Under the pieces are notes generated by a model that was given only the letters and a program-made list of their open reading frames with translations, did no database searches and was not told where the DNA came from. From positions 1,736,001 through 1,800,000 of the forward strand of contig NZ_CP033381.1 of NCBI RefSeq assembly GCF_016865255.1: DNA of 64,000 nt, read 5' to 3'. The position numbers and the translations under genes were made by a program. Below are positions 28,895 through 37,674 of the stretch, one piece after another (within the stretch, counting starts at the first letter, position 1; each line of letters begins with the position of its first letter). Source of the DNA: Methylomonas sp. LW13. Lineage in GTDB: Bacteria; Pseudomonadota; Gammaproteobacteria; Methylococcales; Methylomonadaceae.

Positions 28895-29449
28895 ATGTCC
28901 GACCAAGTATTTTCCGCAAAACCTTCCGACAGCGGCGAGCAAGCCGAACTCAGCGCAGAACAAATTGCGGCATTCATCGATAAACATCGCGATGAGCTCA
29001 GTCGTTTTATCGTGCGTAAACTGGGTTCGGAGGACCTGTCCGCAGACATACTGCAAGATGCTTATTTGCGGCTAAGCCGCCAGCAAACCCAGGAAACTAT
29101 CGAGAATCCGCGGGCTTTCGTGTTTCGGGTTGTCGGCAATCTGGTGATCGATTACCAACGGCTTAGCGTCAATCGGCTCAAGCAGGATGTCGACGACGAC
29201 ACCTACAACGCCGTTCTCGAACAGTCGCCTGGCCCCGAGCAGCGTTATCAGCAGAACCAGCGCTTGCAAGCCATTCATCAAGCCTTGGCAGAATTGCCCG
29301 AAGACTGCCGTCTGGCTTTTTACTGGATCCGGGTCGAAGGCCTTAGCCATACCGAAGTTGCGGCCCGCCTGCGCATTTCGGAAAGCATGGTTGCCAAGCA
29401 TCTGGCGCGGGCCATGCGGCATTGCCGGGACAGACTCAAGCAACATTGA
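28895..29449 (+). CDS. ECF RNA polymerase sigma factor, FecI family
   Basis: 184-aa iron-starvation-type sigma factor. The sigma-2 region (residues 25-95: FIVRKLGSEDLSADILQDAYLRLSR) and the sigma-4 region (125-180: LAELPEDCRLAFYWIRVEGLSHTEVAARLRISESMVAKHL) are recognisable. It is followed by fecR and a TonB receptor with an STN domain, the standard cell-surface signalling set. The ATG at 28895 (MSDQVF) is preferred over longer in-frame starts, which would add residues absent from the family. The gene is richer in GC than the downstream receptor barrel. Confidence 0.92.
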   Translation: MSDQVFSAKPSDSGEQAELSAEQIAAFIDKHRDELSRFIVRKLGSEDLSADILQDAYLRLSRQQTQETIENPRAFVFRVVGNLVIDYQRLSVNRLKQDVDDDTYNAVLEQSPGPEQRYQQNQRLQAIHQALAELPEDCRLAFYWIRVEGLSHTEVAARLRISESMVAKHLARAMRHCRDRLKQH

Positions 29450-29528
29450 AGCACATGCCGACCGCCCGGAAAATATCAGCAAGAACGGCCGCGTGATCCG
29501 TCATAATAGTTTCAATCGTCCAAACCTT

Positions 29529-30500
29529 ATGCCGATGAGTAACGCACCCGTTTCCGAAATCACCACTTTGTCCGATCAGGCCATTGATTGGGTGATACGG
29601 CTGCGCGCCGGAAACGCCGGCGAGCAGGAGCGGCGTGCGGCCGCCGAATGGCAAAATCGCAGCCCCTCGCACCGTCGCGCCTTTGCCGAGGCCGAACAAC
29701 TGTGGCTGGACATGGGCGAGGTCTGGGCGGTAAGGGATTTGCCGATACCGGCGCAAGCCATGGGCCACCGATTTAGCTGGCCCGTCTGGCGCGGCTTGGC
29801 TGCGGCCGCAGTTGCCTTGGCGCTGGTGTTGCCGTTTTCCGGCCTTGGCGACCGCTGGTTCAGCGACTATTACACCGCTGTCGGCGAACAGAAAACCGTG
29901 ACGTTGGCCGACGGCAGCCAGGTACTGTTGAATACCGATACCGCATTGACGGTTACCTATTCGGATACCGGCCGCAAACTGATATTGAAACACGGCCAGG
30001 CCTTGTTCAAGGTCGCCGCCGACCGTAAACGGCCGTTTGAGGTAGCCACCGATACTGTAGTGGTCAAAGCCTTAGGCACGGTCTTTGAAGTGCTGCAGCA
30101 AGACCACGCCGCCCGCATCACTGTGCAGGAACACGCGGTGGGCGTCAAAGGTCTGCAGGCCCCGGATTACCCGCCCGACGCCCGCATTCAAGAAGGGCAA
30201 CAAGCGGTTTACAGTGCCGCCGACGGCCTGCAAGCTGCAGTGGCGGCCGATCCGCAGCAAAATGCCGCTTGGCAGCGCGGTAAACTGGTCTTTAAAAATC
30301 AAGCCCTGACCGATGTGGTTGCGGAACTGGACCGCTATTTCCCTGGAAAGATCGTCATTAGCGACGCCAAACTGGCGGCGCTAAGGGTCAGCGGCGTCTT
30401 TCCGTTGGCGGACCGCGCCGCCACGCTGGCGATGCTGCAACAAATCCTCGCGGTAAAAATCAGTCAAATCACGCCGTGGTTGACCGTGTTGCACGGCTAG
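29529..30500 (+). CDS. FecR family anti-sigma/signal transducer
   Basis: 323-aa inner-membrane regulator that couples an occupied outer-membrane receptor to its FecI sigma factor. Cytoplasmic DUF4880 domain at residues 15-60 (AIDWVIRLRAG...RRAFAEAEQLW), one membrane segment near 85-105 (GLAAAAVALALVLPFSGL), then the periplasmic FecR domain (KTVTLADGSQVLLNTDTALTV) and a C-terminal STN-interacting region. Starts at 29529 (MPMSN) and 29535 (MSN) are both possible. It lies 79 bases after the sigma gene and 95 before the receptor. Confidence 0.92.
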   Translation: MPMSNAPVSEITTLSDQAIDWVIRLRAGNAGEQERRAAAEWQNRSPSHRRAFAEAEQLWLDMGEVWAVRDLPIPAQAMGHRFSWPVWRGLAAAAVALALVLPFSGLGDRWFSDYYTAVGEQKTVTLADGSQVLLNTDTALTVTYSDTGRKLILKHGQALFKVAADRKRPFEVATDTVVVKALGTVFEVLQQDHAARITVQEHAVGVKGLQAPDYPPDARIQEGQQAVYSAADGLQAAVAADPQQNAAWQRGKLVFKNQALTDVVAELDRYFPGKIVISDAKLAALRVSGVFPLADRAATLAMLQQILAVKISQITPWLTVLHG

Positions 30501-30595
30501 CGCAAAAAAAATCCCGCCGCCATTACAAGATTTTTCCAGTCGTCCGTCTTAACCGGTACGCGGCAATGGTGCCGCCGCCACGTTAAGGATTACAG

Positions 30596-33010
30596 ATGAA
30601 AAAATCACGCGATACCGGCAGCGTCCATCCCGGCCAGACCCGTATGTTTAAACCCAAGCCTATTGCCGCATTATTCCTGCTCGGCACGGTCAGCCTGACC
30701 GCGATGGCCGGCGACGCCGCGCAAGCCTTCAACATCCCGGCGCAAGCCCTGGACAGCGCGCTGACCGAGCTTGCCTACCAGACCAACCTGCGCCTGCTCT
30801 ATCCGGCGGACCTGGTCGGCAAACTCCGCTCCAGCCCGGTGTCCGGCCAATACACCCCGGAGCAAGCCATGCAGCGGATGTTGCAGGATTCGGGCTTGAC
30901 GGTGCGGAAAACGGCGGATGATACGTTTACGGTGGAACCAGCCGCGAACGCCGAACCGCGCACGGCTACGACGATGCCGGCGGTAACGGTGGTGGGGAAG
31001 GCGGTTTATGACTCGACTGATCCTTATAATCAAGATTACAACTTGACCCACACTAAAACTGCAACCAAAACGGATACCCCTATTATGGAGACGCCGTTTT
31101 CGGTGCAAGTGGTTTCCAAACAGGTTATCGAAGATCAGCAAGTAATACGTTTGAAAGACGCACTGAAAAATATCAGTGGTGTAGTGCAAGGTGGAGATGC
31201 GACGGGTTCCGACCATTTTAATATCCGTGGTTTCGATTCGACGATGGTATATCGGGACGGATCGCCCTTTCCGATCGCAGCTGGCATACCGACCAACCGT
31301 CGTGAAACCGCCAATGTCGAGAACATAGACGTGTTAAAAGGCCCGGCCTCGCTATTGTATGGACGTACCGAACCTGGCGGAATCGTCAACGTTACGACGA
31401 AACAGCCATTGTCCCATGCCTATTACTCGTTGCAGCAGCAATTCGGTTCTTACGACTTATACCGCACCACCGTAGACGCCACCGGGCCGATAACATCGGA
31501 TAACTCACTACTCTATCGATTCAATTTGGCTTACCAAGATAACAATAGTTTTCGAGACTATGTCGGTAATGAACGTGTGTTTGTAGCGCCTGTTCTGACC
31601 TGGAATATCGATGCCAGAACCAAAGCAACATTTGAATTGGAATATCTTCATGACGAAAGCATCAATGATCCAGGTGTTCCGGGATTAGGTAATCGTCCAG
31701 CACCCGCGCCCCGAAAGTCGTTTTTGAGCGAGCCCAATGCCAAAATCACTACGGATAAGGTACTGGTCGGATTAAACTGGTCTCACCAGTTCAATGACAA
31801 TTGGGAAATCTCACAGAGGTTCAATGCGGAATTCACCCAATACGACCAAATAGGCAGCTTTTTTTTCGGTCAGGCGTCTGCGTCTGGAAATGTCGACAGA
31901 GGCTTTTTTAAAACCGAATCTCCCTGGGAAAAATACTACACCAATGTCAATTTGACCGGTAAATTCAATACCGGTGTGGTAAAACACAAATTATTAATGG
32001 GCGGGGATTACTTTCGAGAGGATCTTAATGTTAAGGAAGGTTGCTGCCCAAGTCCCAGCACACCTATTAACGTTTTCAATCCGGTTCCCACCGGTTTACC
32101 GAATTTCGACGTAGCACCGGTTGTAAAAACCAGTTCGGATTGGTTTGGCCTATACCTACAGGATCAAATGGAGTTACCGCATAATTTCTTTGCGCTTGGC
32201 GGCATGCGTTATGACAATGCCCGTGGTAATGACGAATTAAACGGCGGAGCCGTCACTATAGACGAGGATAGGGTGAGTCCGAGAGGCGGTTTATTGTGGC
32301 GGCCGATTCCGGAGTTGTCGGTCTATGGCAGTTACACAGAGAATTTCGGCGCGAATAACGGCGTAAATCGAAACGGGCAATTGCTCAAACCTGAAACGGC
32401 TCAACAATGGGAAACCGGCATAAAAACCGAATTGTGGGATGGCCGTTTTTCCGCTTCCTTGGCTTATTTCGAATTGACCAAACAAAATATTCGGGTGACC
32501 GACCCGACCAACTTCACCTTGTCGAAATCAATAGGCGAAGCGATGAGCCAAGGGATTGAAATGGACGCAAAAGGCGAAGTTATGCCCGGATGGAATATTA
32601 TCGGCTCTTATGCGCATATTCCGGTGGCCAATATCACCAAGGATTTTGACTCCAGCGGCGGAATCGGTAACCAAGGGAATAGGCTATACAACTCGGCACG
32701 TAATTCAGGCAGTCTTTGGAATGTTTACGAATTCCAGGATGGCGATATGCAAGGCTTAAAGTTTGGTGCCGGAGCGGTAGTCGTTGGCAAGCGGCAAGCG
32801 GATAACGAAAATCTTGTGCAAATGCCAGGTTACGTTACGCTGAATCTAATGACGAGTTATCAACAGAGAATAGGGAATTCAAAGTTTACCGTCCAATTCA
32901 ACGTCGATAATTTGTTGGATAAATCCTATTTCGCGTCGGCCAATGGTTTTAACCAACATTTCTTTGGTACGCCTAGAACCTTTTTGGGTTCGGTTCGGTT
33001 GGAGTATTAA
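30596..33010 (+). CDS. TonB-dependent siderophore receptor with STN signalling domain
   Basis: 804-aa outer-membrane receptor of the FpvA/FoxA type (TIGR01783). A signal peptide (ending near AMAGDAAQA) is followed by an N-terminal STN domain (about 45-95; IPAQALDSALTELAYQTNL...LLYPADL) for contact with FecR. Then come a TonB-box-like region (MPAVTVVG), the plug (about 150-265; FNIRGFD, VLKGPASLLYGRTEPGG) and a 22-strand barrel ending in FLGSVRLEY, with the usual C-terminal aromatic residue. The ligand is unknown. The first ~400 bases are GC-rich like fecI/fecR, and the barrel part is clearly more AT-rich, suggesting a mosaic gene. A possible FecI-type -10 (CGTCTTAA, near 30544) lies upstream, with low confidence. 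Confidence 0.94.
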   Translation: MKKSRDTGSVHPGQTRMFKPKPIAALFLLGTVSLTAMAGDAAQAFNIPAQALDSALTELAYQTNLRLLYPADLVGKLRSSPVSGQYTPEQAMQRMLQDSGLTVRKTADDTFTVEPAANAEPRTATTMPAVTVVGKAVYDSTDPYNQDYNLTHTKTATKTDTPIMETPFSVQVVSKQVIEDQQVIRLKDALKNISGVVQGGDATGSDHFNIRGFDSTMVYRDGSPFPIAAGIPTNRRETANVENIDVLKGPASLLYGRTEPGGIVNVTTKQPLSHAYYSLQQQFGSYDLYRTTVDATGPITSDNSLLYRFNLAYQDNNSFRDYVGNERVFVAPVLTWNIDARTKATFELEYLHDESINDPGVPGLGNRPAPAPRKSFLSEPNAKITTDKVLVGLNWSHQFNDNWEISQRFNAEFTQYDQIGSFFFGQASASGNVDRGFFKTESPWEKYYTNVNLTGKFNTGVVKHKLLMGGDYFREDLNVKEGCCPSPSTPINVFNPVPTGLPNFDVAPVVKTSSDWFGLYLQDQMELPHNFFALGGMRYDNARGNDELNGGAVTIDEDRVSPRGGLLWRPIPELSVYGSYTENFGANNGVNRNGQLLKPETAQQWETGIKTELWDGRFSASLAYFELTKQNIRVTDPTNFTLSKSIGEAMSQGIEMDAKGEVMPGWNIIGSYAHIPVANITKDFDSSGGIGNQGNRLYNSARNSGSLWNVYEFQDGDMQGLKFGAGAVVVGKRQADNENLVQMPGYVTLNLMTSYQQRIGNSKFTVQFNVDNLLDKSYFASANGFNQHFFGTPRTFLGSVRLEY

Positions 33011-33027
33011 ATCGCGTACATTACTCG

Positions 33028-33048
33028 TTCCCACGCGCTGCGCGGGAA
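33028..33048. repeat. GC-rich intergenic hairpin (TTCCCACGC type)
   Basis: TTCCC and GGGAA arms enclose a GCG/CGC inner stem with a 2-base bulge. It resembles the short dispersed TTCCCACGC...GTGGGAA-like intergenic repeats seen in many environmental proteobacteria. Only one copy was found in this window, so its repeat nature is inferred. Confidence 0.4.
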
Positions 33049-33157
33049 TTCTAAACTCCGCCGCGCTGCGGCACGAAATTACCTTACTCGCACGATTGAG
33101 TTTTAGTCCCTGAGCGCAAAGGATCGGCTTCCGGTCCGATGGTTTAAAACCCGTTCC

Positions 33158-33189
33158 AAACCCCGTCCGAAACCTTACGGGCGGGGTTT
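33158..33189. terminator. Terminator-like hairpin downstream of the TonB receptor gene
   Basis: AAACCCCG (33158-33165) and CGGGGTTT (33182-33189) form a perfect 8-bp stem around a 16-base loop that can pair further (TCCG/CGGG). The T run is only TTT, so it is weak on the + strand. Confidence 0.45.
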
Positions 33190-33311
33190 AGGCCAGTGAG
33201 ATTGACGCTTGGCTCATACTGTCCGGAACCGGCTCGGCGTGGCTAAATGTGCGACAGCCAAGCAGGTTTCGAATTGATTAAACTCGACAGGCTGAAGCCC
33301 ACGCATTCTGC

Positions 33312-33349
33312 TTGCCTGATGTGTAAAATATCTGTATAAAAAACACATC
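33312..33349 (+). promoter_or_regulatory. Promoter and probable autoregulatory operator of the RHH operon
   Basis: TTGCCT (33312-33317), a 17-base spacer and TATAAA (33335-33340). A perfect inverted repeat GATGTGT (33318-33324) / ACACATC (33343-33349) brackets the -10 box. RHH repressors usually bind such repeats over their own promoter, so self-regulation is a reasonable inference. Confidence 0.5.
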
Positions 33350-33371
33350 ATTTAACCAAGAGGAACTGCCC

Positions 33372-33581
33372 ATGTCTGTACGTTTCAATGTTGTGTTGTC
33401 CGATGATCTGAATCGCGAACTGGACAAGGCTGCTGAGGAAGGAGAAACCAATAAAAGCGAAATTTTGCGCAAAGCGATCACCCTGTATTTGGCGGCCAAG
33501 GATGGGCGTCGGCGCGGCCTGAAAATCGGTTTGGTCGAACCCGAAACCCAAAAGCTGGAAACCGAAATTATCGGCTTATGA
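33372..33581 (+). CDS. Ribbon-helix-helix (CopG/Arc-type) DNA-binding protein
   Basis: 69-aa protein with an N-terminal ribbon-helix-helix fold: beta strand VRFNVVLSDD, helix LNRELDKAAEE, turn GETNKSE, helix ILRKAITLYLAA. It is followed by a basic patch DGRRRGLKIG and a charged tail. RHH proteins dimerise and bind operators; many are antitoxins or autorepressors. AGAGGAAC precedes the ATG. It overlaps the next gene by 4 bases (ATGA), so the two products are made together. An inverted repeat over its promoter is a candidate binding site. The target beyond its own operon is unknown. Confidence 0.8.
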   Translation: MSVRFNVVLSDDLNRELDKAAEEGETNKSEILRKAITLYLAAKDGRRRGLKIGLVEPETQKLETEIIGL

Positions 33582-33844
33582 GCCATATCGATCTCAATAA
33601 TCCACCGCCCAATCATACGTTCAGCGTTTCGGTTGACCGGCAGGAAACCGACGCCGAACGGACTCTCCGCTTATTCAAGGATTTAGCGCTATTCGTTGTT
33701 GCGCTCGGTTTTGTGGTTTTAATCGTCTGGTTGTGCTACGCCACCTTGGTGGCAACTACCACCAGTGCGGAAGAGAAAAAGTGGGCGATGTCGGTCTTAT
33801 CTGCGGCGACAGGCGGGATAATCGGTTATCTGTTGCGTAAATAA
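33578..33844 (+). CDS. Small two-pass membrane protein of unknown function
   Basis: 88-aa protein, not recognised as a named family. The Pro/Asn-rich polar N-terminus (about 30 residues) is followed by a membrane helix at about 40-60 (LALFVVALGFVVLIVWLCYATLV), a short charged loop (TSAEEKKW), a second hydrophobic stretch (AMSVLSAATGGIIGYLL) and a basic end. It is coupled to the RHH gene by a 4-base overlap. A small membrane protein paired with an RHH regulator could be a toxin-antitoxin-like unit or a membrane-linked regulator; the sequence does not decide. Confidence 0.7.
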   Translation: MSHIDLNNPPPNHTFSVSVDRQETDAERTLRLFKDLALFVVALGFVVLIVWLCYATLVATTTSAEEKKWAMSVLSAATGGIIGYLLRK

Positions 33845-33861
33845 TTCACCGTTTCTTGGTG

Positions 33862-33883
33862 GGTCGGGGGGCTAACCCCGACC
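33862..33883. terminator. Hairpin after the RHH/membrane protein operon
   Basis: GGTCGGGG/CCCCGACC, an 8-bp perfect stem with a 6-base loop, 17 bases after the stop. There is no T run on the + strand, so termination is uncertain. Confidence 0.4.
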
Positions 33884-34029
33884 TTAACAATTAATCCGCT
33901 TTAAAATTCCGCTAAAACCTTGCGTGCCGTAAATACTCCCGCCCCAACCGACAGCTCCAAACCCTTGCCGATTACCGCCAACGGCGTATGCTTATCAGGA
34001 CAAGCATAACAACAGCCAAGGAGCGCAAC

Positions 34030-36423
34030 ATGTCCACGCACAATCAATACATCCGCTGGTTTGCAGAACTTACCATTAACGATATTCCGCTGGTCGGCGG
34101 TAAAAATGCCTCGCTCGGCGAGATGTATCGCGAGTTGGCCGCTGATGGGGTGATGGTCCCCAATGGTTTTGCGATTACCGCCGAAGCCTACCGTTATATG
34201 CTGGATCAGGCCGATGCTTGGCCGCGTTTGCACGCCTTACTCGACGACATTAATGCTGACGATGTTGCAGACTTGGCGTACCGTGCGCAACAGGCGCGCG
34301 ATTTGGTGTATGCAGCCCCCTTGCCGGCCGATTTGCAGCAGCAAATTCTGGATGCTTTTGGGCAATTACAACAGCAATATCAAGACGATTTAACCGTCGC
34401 GGTGCGCAGTTCCGCAACCGCGGAGGATTTGCCGACCGCCAGCTTTGCCGGGCAGCAAGATACCTATCTGAATATTCGCGGCGGCCAAGCTTTGCTGGAT
34501 GCTTGCAAGCGTTGTTTTGCCAGTCTGTTTACCGACCGGGCGATTCATTATCGGCTGGATCAGGGCTTTGATCATTTCAAAATCGGTTTGTCGATTGGCG
34601 TGATGAAAATGGTGCGCTCCGATTTGGCGGCCAGCGGCGTGATGTTCTCGCTGGATACCGAGTCAGGCTTCAGCGATGCCGTGTTTATCACCGGGGCTTA
34701 TGGCTTGGGTGAAAACGTGGTGCAAGGCGCGGTCGATCCGGACGAATTTTACGTGCATAAACCCACGTTTGCACAAGGCTATCGGGCGGTATTGCGGCGC
34801 ACGCTGGGCGCTAAAAAAATCAAGATGATCTATAGCGACGGCCGCACCCGCGAACCGATTCGCAACGTCGCCACCTCAAATCACGAGCGCCGACAATTTT
34901 GTATCGACGATGCGGAAGTGCTGCAATTGGCCGATTACGCGCTGAAAATTGAACGCCACTACGGCCGGCCTATGGATATGGAATGGGCCAAGGATGGTTT
35001 GGACGGCAAGCTGTATATCGTGCAGGCCCGCCCGGAAACCGTGGCCTCACAAAAGGTTGGCAATGTCTTGGAACAATATCAACTCAAACAATCTGGCGAC
35101 ACCATCGTCAAAGGCCATGCCGTAGGCAGCAAGATTGCAGTCGGGCAGGCGCGGGTGATAGACAACGTCGCCAAACTCGGCAGTTTCAAACCCGGCGAAG
35201 TGTTGGTGGCCGATATGACCACGCCGGATTGGGAGCCGGTGATGAAAACTGCCGCCGCCATCGTCACCAATCGCGGCGGGCGCACTTGTCACGCGGCTAT
35301 CATTGCCCGCGAATTGGGTGTGCCGGCCGTGATAGGTTGCGAGAACGCGACGGCTGCGATAGCGAGCGGCAGTCTGGTCACGGTATCGTGCGCGGAAGGC
35401 GATGTCGGCAAAGTCTATGCCGGCCGGCTGGATTTTGACGTGACGCAGACGGATTTGTCGCAACTGCAGCGGCCAAAAACCAAGATCATGCTCAATCTGG
35501 GTAATCCGGAGCTGGCTTTTAAACTCAGCTTTCTGCCCAACGACGGCGTCGGTCTGGCGCGGATGGAGTTCATCATCACCGAGTACATCAAGGCGCATCC
35601 AATGGCGTTGATTCATCCCGAAAAAGTCGCGGATGCCGGCGAGCTGGAACAACTGCAGCAGCTGACCGAAGGCTATGCCCGACCGGAAGAGTTCTTTATT
35701 CAACGTCTGGCGGAAGGTGTCGGCACCATCGGCGCGGCGTTTTATCCGAAGCCGGTGGTGGTGCGGATGTCGGATTTTAAAACCAACGAATACGCTACCT
35801 TGCTGGGTGGGCGGTGGTTTGAGCGTGACGAGGCCAATCCGATGATCGGTTTTCGCGGTGCTTCGCGCTATGTGCACCCGGCTTATGCCGAGGGGTTTGC
35901 GCTGGAATGCGCGGCCATGAAGCGGGTGCGCGAGCAAATGGGCCTGAAAAATGTGGTGTTGATGATCCCATTCTGTCGGCGCATAGACGAGGCCGAGAGA
36001 GTATTGGCTTACATGGCAGAGCTGGGTTTAAAGCGCGGGGATGACGGCCTGGAAATTTACGTGATGTGCGAGATACCGAATAACGTCATCTTGATCGATG
36101 AATTCGCCAAATTATTCGATGGCTTTTCGATAGGCTCCAACGATTTGACCCAATTGACCTTGGGTGTGGACCGGGATTCGGAAATCGTTGCCAACGACTT
36201 CGACGAGCGAGATGCCGGCGTGAAGACGATGATTCGCCTGGCCGTGGAAGGTGCTCGCCGCAACGGCAGGCATTCAGGTCTTTGCGGGCAAGCGCCGTCG
36301 GATTACCCGGAAATGGCCGAATATTTAGTCGAAATCGGCATTGATTCGATGAGCTTGAATCCGGATACGGTGTTGCAGACTACCCAGCGTCTGCTGGATT
36401 TGGAACGTAGGTTGAGACGATAG
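34030..36423 (+). CDS. ppsA: Phosphoenolpyruvate synthase
   Basis: 797-aa enzyme converting pyruvate and ATP to PEP, AMP and phosphate (gluconeogenesis; in methanotrophs also central carbon flux from formaldehyde assimilation). N-terminal ATP-binding domain (VGGKNASLGEMYREL; AVRSSATAEDLPTASFAGQQDT). The phosphohistidine domain has catalytic H421 in GGRTCHAAIIARELGVPAVIG. The C-terminal PEP/pyruvate barrel has GSNDLTQLTLGVDRDS and GLCGQAPSD with the catalytic Cys. The ATG at 34030 has AAGGAG 6 bases upstream. A decayed paralogue lies at 28515-28760. Confidence 0.97.
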   Translation: MSTHNQYIRWFAELTINDIPLVGGKNASLGEMYRELAADGVMVPNGFAITAEAYRYMLDQADAWPRLHALLDDINADDVADLAYRAQQARDLVYAAPLPADLQQQILDAFGQLQQQYQDDLTVAVRSSATAEDLPTASFAGQQDTYLNIRGGQALLDACKRCFASLFTDRAIHYRLDQGFDHFKIGLSIGVMKMVRSDLAASGVMFSLDTESGFSDAVFITGAYGLGENVVQGAVDPDEFYVHKPTFAQGYRAVLRRTLGAKKIKMIYSDGRTREPIRNVATSNHERRQFCIDDAEVLQLADYALKIERHYGRPMDMEWAKDGLDGKLYIVQARPETVASQKVGNVLEQYQLKQSGDTIVKGHAVGSKIAVGQARVIDNVAKLGSFKPGEVLVADMTTPDWEPVMKTAAAIVTNRGGRTCHAAIIARELGVPAVIGCENATAAIASGSLVTVSCAEGDVGKVYAGRLDFDVTQTDLSQLQRPKTKIMLNLGNPELAFKLSFLPNDGVGLARMEFIITEYIKAHPMALIHPEKVADAGELEQLQQLTEGYARPEEFFIQRLAEGVGTIGAAFYPKPVVVRMSDFKTNEYATLLGGRWFERDEANPMIGFRGASRYVHPAYAEGFALECAAMKRVREQMGLKNVVLMIPFCRRIDEAERVLAYMAELGLKRGDDGLEIYVMCEIPNNVILIDEFAKLFDGFSIGSNDLTQLTLGVDRDSEIVANDFDERDAGVKTMIRLAVEGARRNGRHSGLCGQAPSDYPEMAEYLVEIGIDSMSLNPDTVLQTTQRLLDLERRLRR

Positions 36424-36649
36424 CTACTCTGGGCGTTTGATGGCTCTATGACTTGCCGCTGATGTTTTCAATACCGTGTTACACCTAAATTTGTGTTGCT
36501 CTCGAACTTTGGTCGGAAACGGTTGCTCGAGTAAGGGAAAAATCTAAATTATGTTATTTCACCTGTTTTTTGTGAGCTAAATCACGGAATTTGATTAGGG
36601 GTTGAGAATAAGTAAATTCTAATTGTTTGTAATTAATACGTTTTATAGG
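36424..36649. other. AT-rich upstream region of the VPLPA-CTERM gene
   Basis: First part of a 342-base gap. No gene is seen. The region is AT-rich and precedes a sigma-54 promoter (36650-36665), so activator sites are expected here. A GTGTTACAC near-palindrome lies near 36477. Confidence 0.5.
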
Positions 36650-36665
36650 TGGCATAAGGATTGCG
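36650..36665 (+). promoter_or_regulatory. Sigma-54 (-24/-12) promoter of the VPLPA-CTERM gene
   Basis: TGGCATAAGGATTGCG matches TGGCA at -24 and TTGC at -12 with 10-base spacing, about 100 bases before the ATG. Directly downstream (36673-36686) is the perfect palindrome GACAGGCGCCTGTC, spanning the expected start of transcription (~36676). Confidence 0.68.
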
Positions 36666-36765
36666 TTAGGGAGACAGGCGCCTGTCAGTGATGGCTTACA
36701 AGATTGTTAAGTCCTGGGCTTAAGGTGCTTTCTCCCCAAAACTTAAGATTTAAGGTAAAAAACGT

Positions 36766-37674
36766 ATGATCAAAACAAAATTGGCTAAAGCTGTTTCCAT
36801 GGCGGTCGCGGGTGTTGCGCTTTCAGCGGGTGCATCTACCGCATCGGCGCACGTCATGTACAACACCTTCACGACAACGGCGGCCAGTGCAACCGATGGT
36901 TGGAATTACACTTATGACGGTCCTGATGTCGATACCATTGCTACCGGCCCTGAAAGCGGCGGTTATCAAGGTACCCAAGTGCCTTGGCTTGGTACAGCAG
37001 GCGGTGCGTTGCCGTTCGGATATACCGGTCGCGCGCATTTGAACTGGGCTGCGGCGATTCACGGACCAGGAACCTTGGAGGTGTCTGCCGCCGACGCACT
37101 CGCTGATTATGGCGTGGCAGCGGAAATTGATACGGGCGCCGGTGCTTGGAAAGATAATGGTCTCGATGCTAATGGCGTACCTACCGCAACAGGTCCAACC
37201 GGTTGGAAACACCAAATTGACATGGGTTTGATTAAATCCGACATCTCTACTGTACTGAGGCTGAACCTGACCTCGTTGGGCACCATTAACGGTAATTTTG
37301 GCGTTACCGTGTTTAAAGGTATGGATACTACCAACTCGGTAGCTTATAGCCACCACGGTAGTTGGAATAACACCGGCAAGCCGGAAAATACCAGCAACCC
37401 TTTCTACAACACGGGGGTTGGTTCCGGTATGGAGTACCTGACTCATGACGCTACCGTCGATGCCGTGAATTATCTTGAGTTTTTCGCAGAGGCAGGCCAA
37501 GTTTATACGATTGCGCTGGGTGGTAACGGCGTCGGCAGATGGAATGCAAACGTCTCCGGCTATGAGTTATCCATTGCCGCTGTGCCAGTTCCTGGCGCCG
37601 TTTGGTTATTCGGCAGTGCGATGGCCGGTATGATCGGTTTTGGCGGTCGCCGTAAAGCTGCTGTCGCGGCGTAA
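36766..37674 (+). CDS. VPLPA-type PEP-CTERM sorting domain protein
   Basis: 302-aa secreted protein of unknown function. It has a signal peptide (MIKTKLAKAVSMAVAGVALSAGASTASA), a Gly/Thr/Asn-rich body with aromatic residues, and the C-terminal signal VPVPGAVWLFGSAMAGMIGF followed by GGRRKAAVAA. This VPLPA-type variant is a known relative of the PEP-CTERM signal in gammaproteobacteria and is thought to be processed by exosortase. It may be a matrix or surface protein. It lies behind a sigma-54 promoter, as does the PEP-CTERM gene at 9252-10010. Confidence 0.85.
   Translation: MIKTKLAKAVSMAVAGVALSAGASTASAHVMYNTFTTTAASATDGWNYTYDGPDVDTIATGPESGGYQGTQVPWLGTAGGALPFGYTGRAHLNWAAAIHGPGTLEVSAADALADYGVAAEIDTGAGAWKDNGLDANGVPTATGPTGWKHQIDMGLIKSDISTVLRLNLTSLGTINGNFGVTVFKGMDTTNSVAYSHHGSWNNTGKPENTSNPFYNTGVGSGMEYLTHDATVDAVNYLEFFAEAGQVYTIALGGNGVGRWNANVSGYELSIAAVPVPGAVWLFGSAMAGMIGFGGRRKAAVAA

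Larger units (their letters stand above)
33011..33311. other. Gap after the TonB receptor gene with several hairpins
   Basis: No gene was recognised. The stretch holds an imperfect hairpin repeat (33028-33048), a GC-rich inverted repeat GCCGC/GCGGC near 33060, an ATCGG/CCGAT hairpin near 33123, and a stronger terminator-like hairpin (33158-33189). It ends at the RHH operon promoter. Confidence 0.6.
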
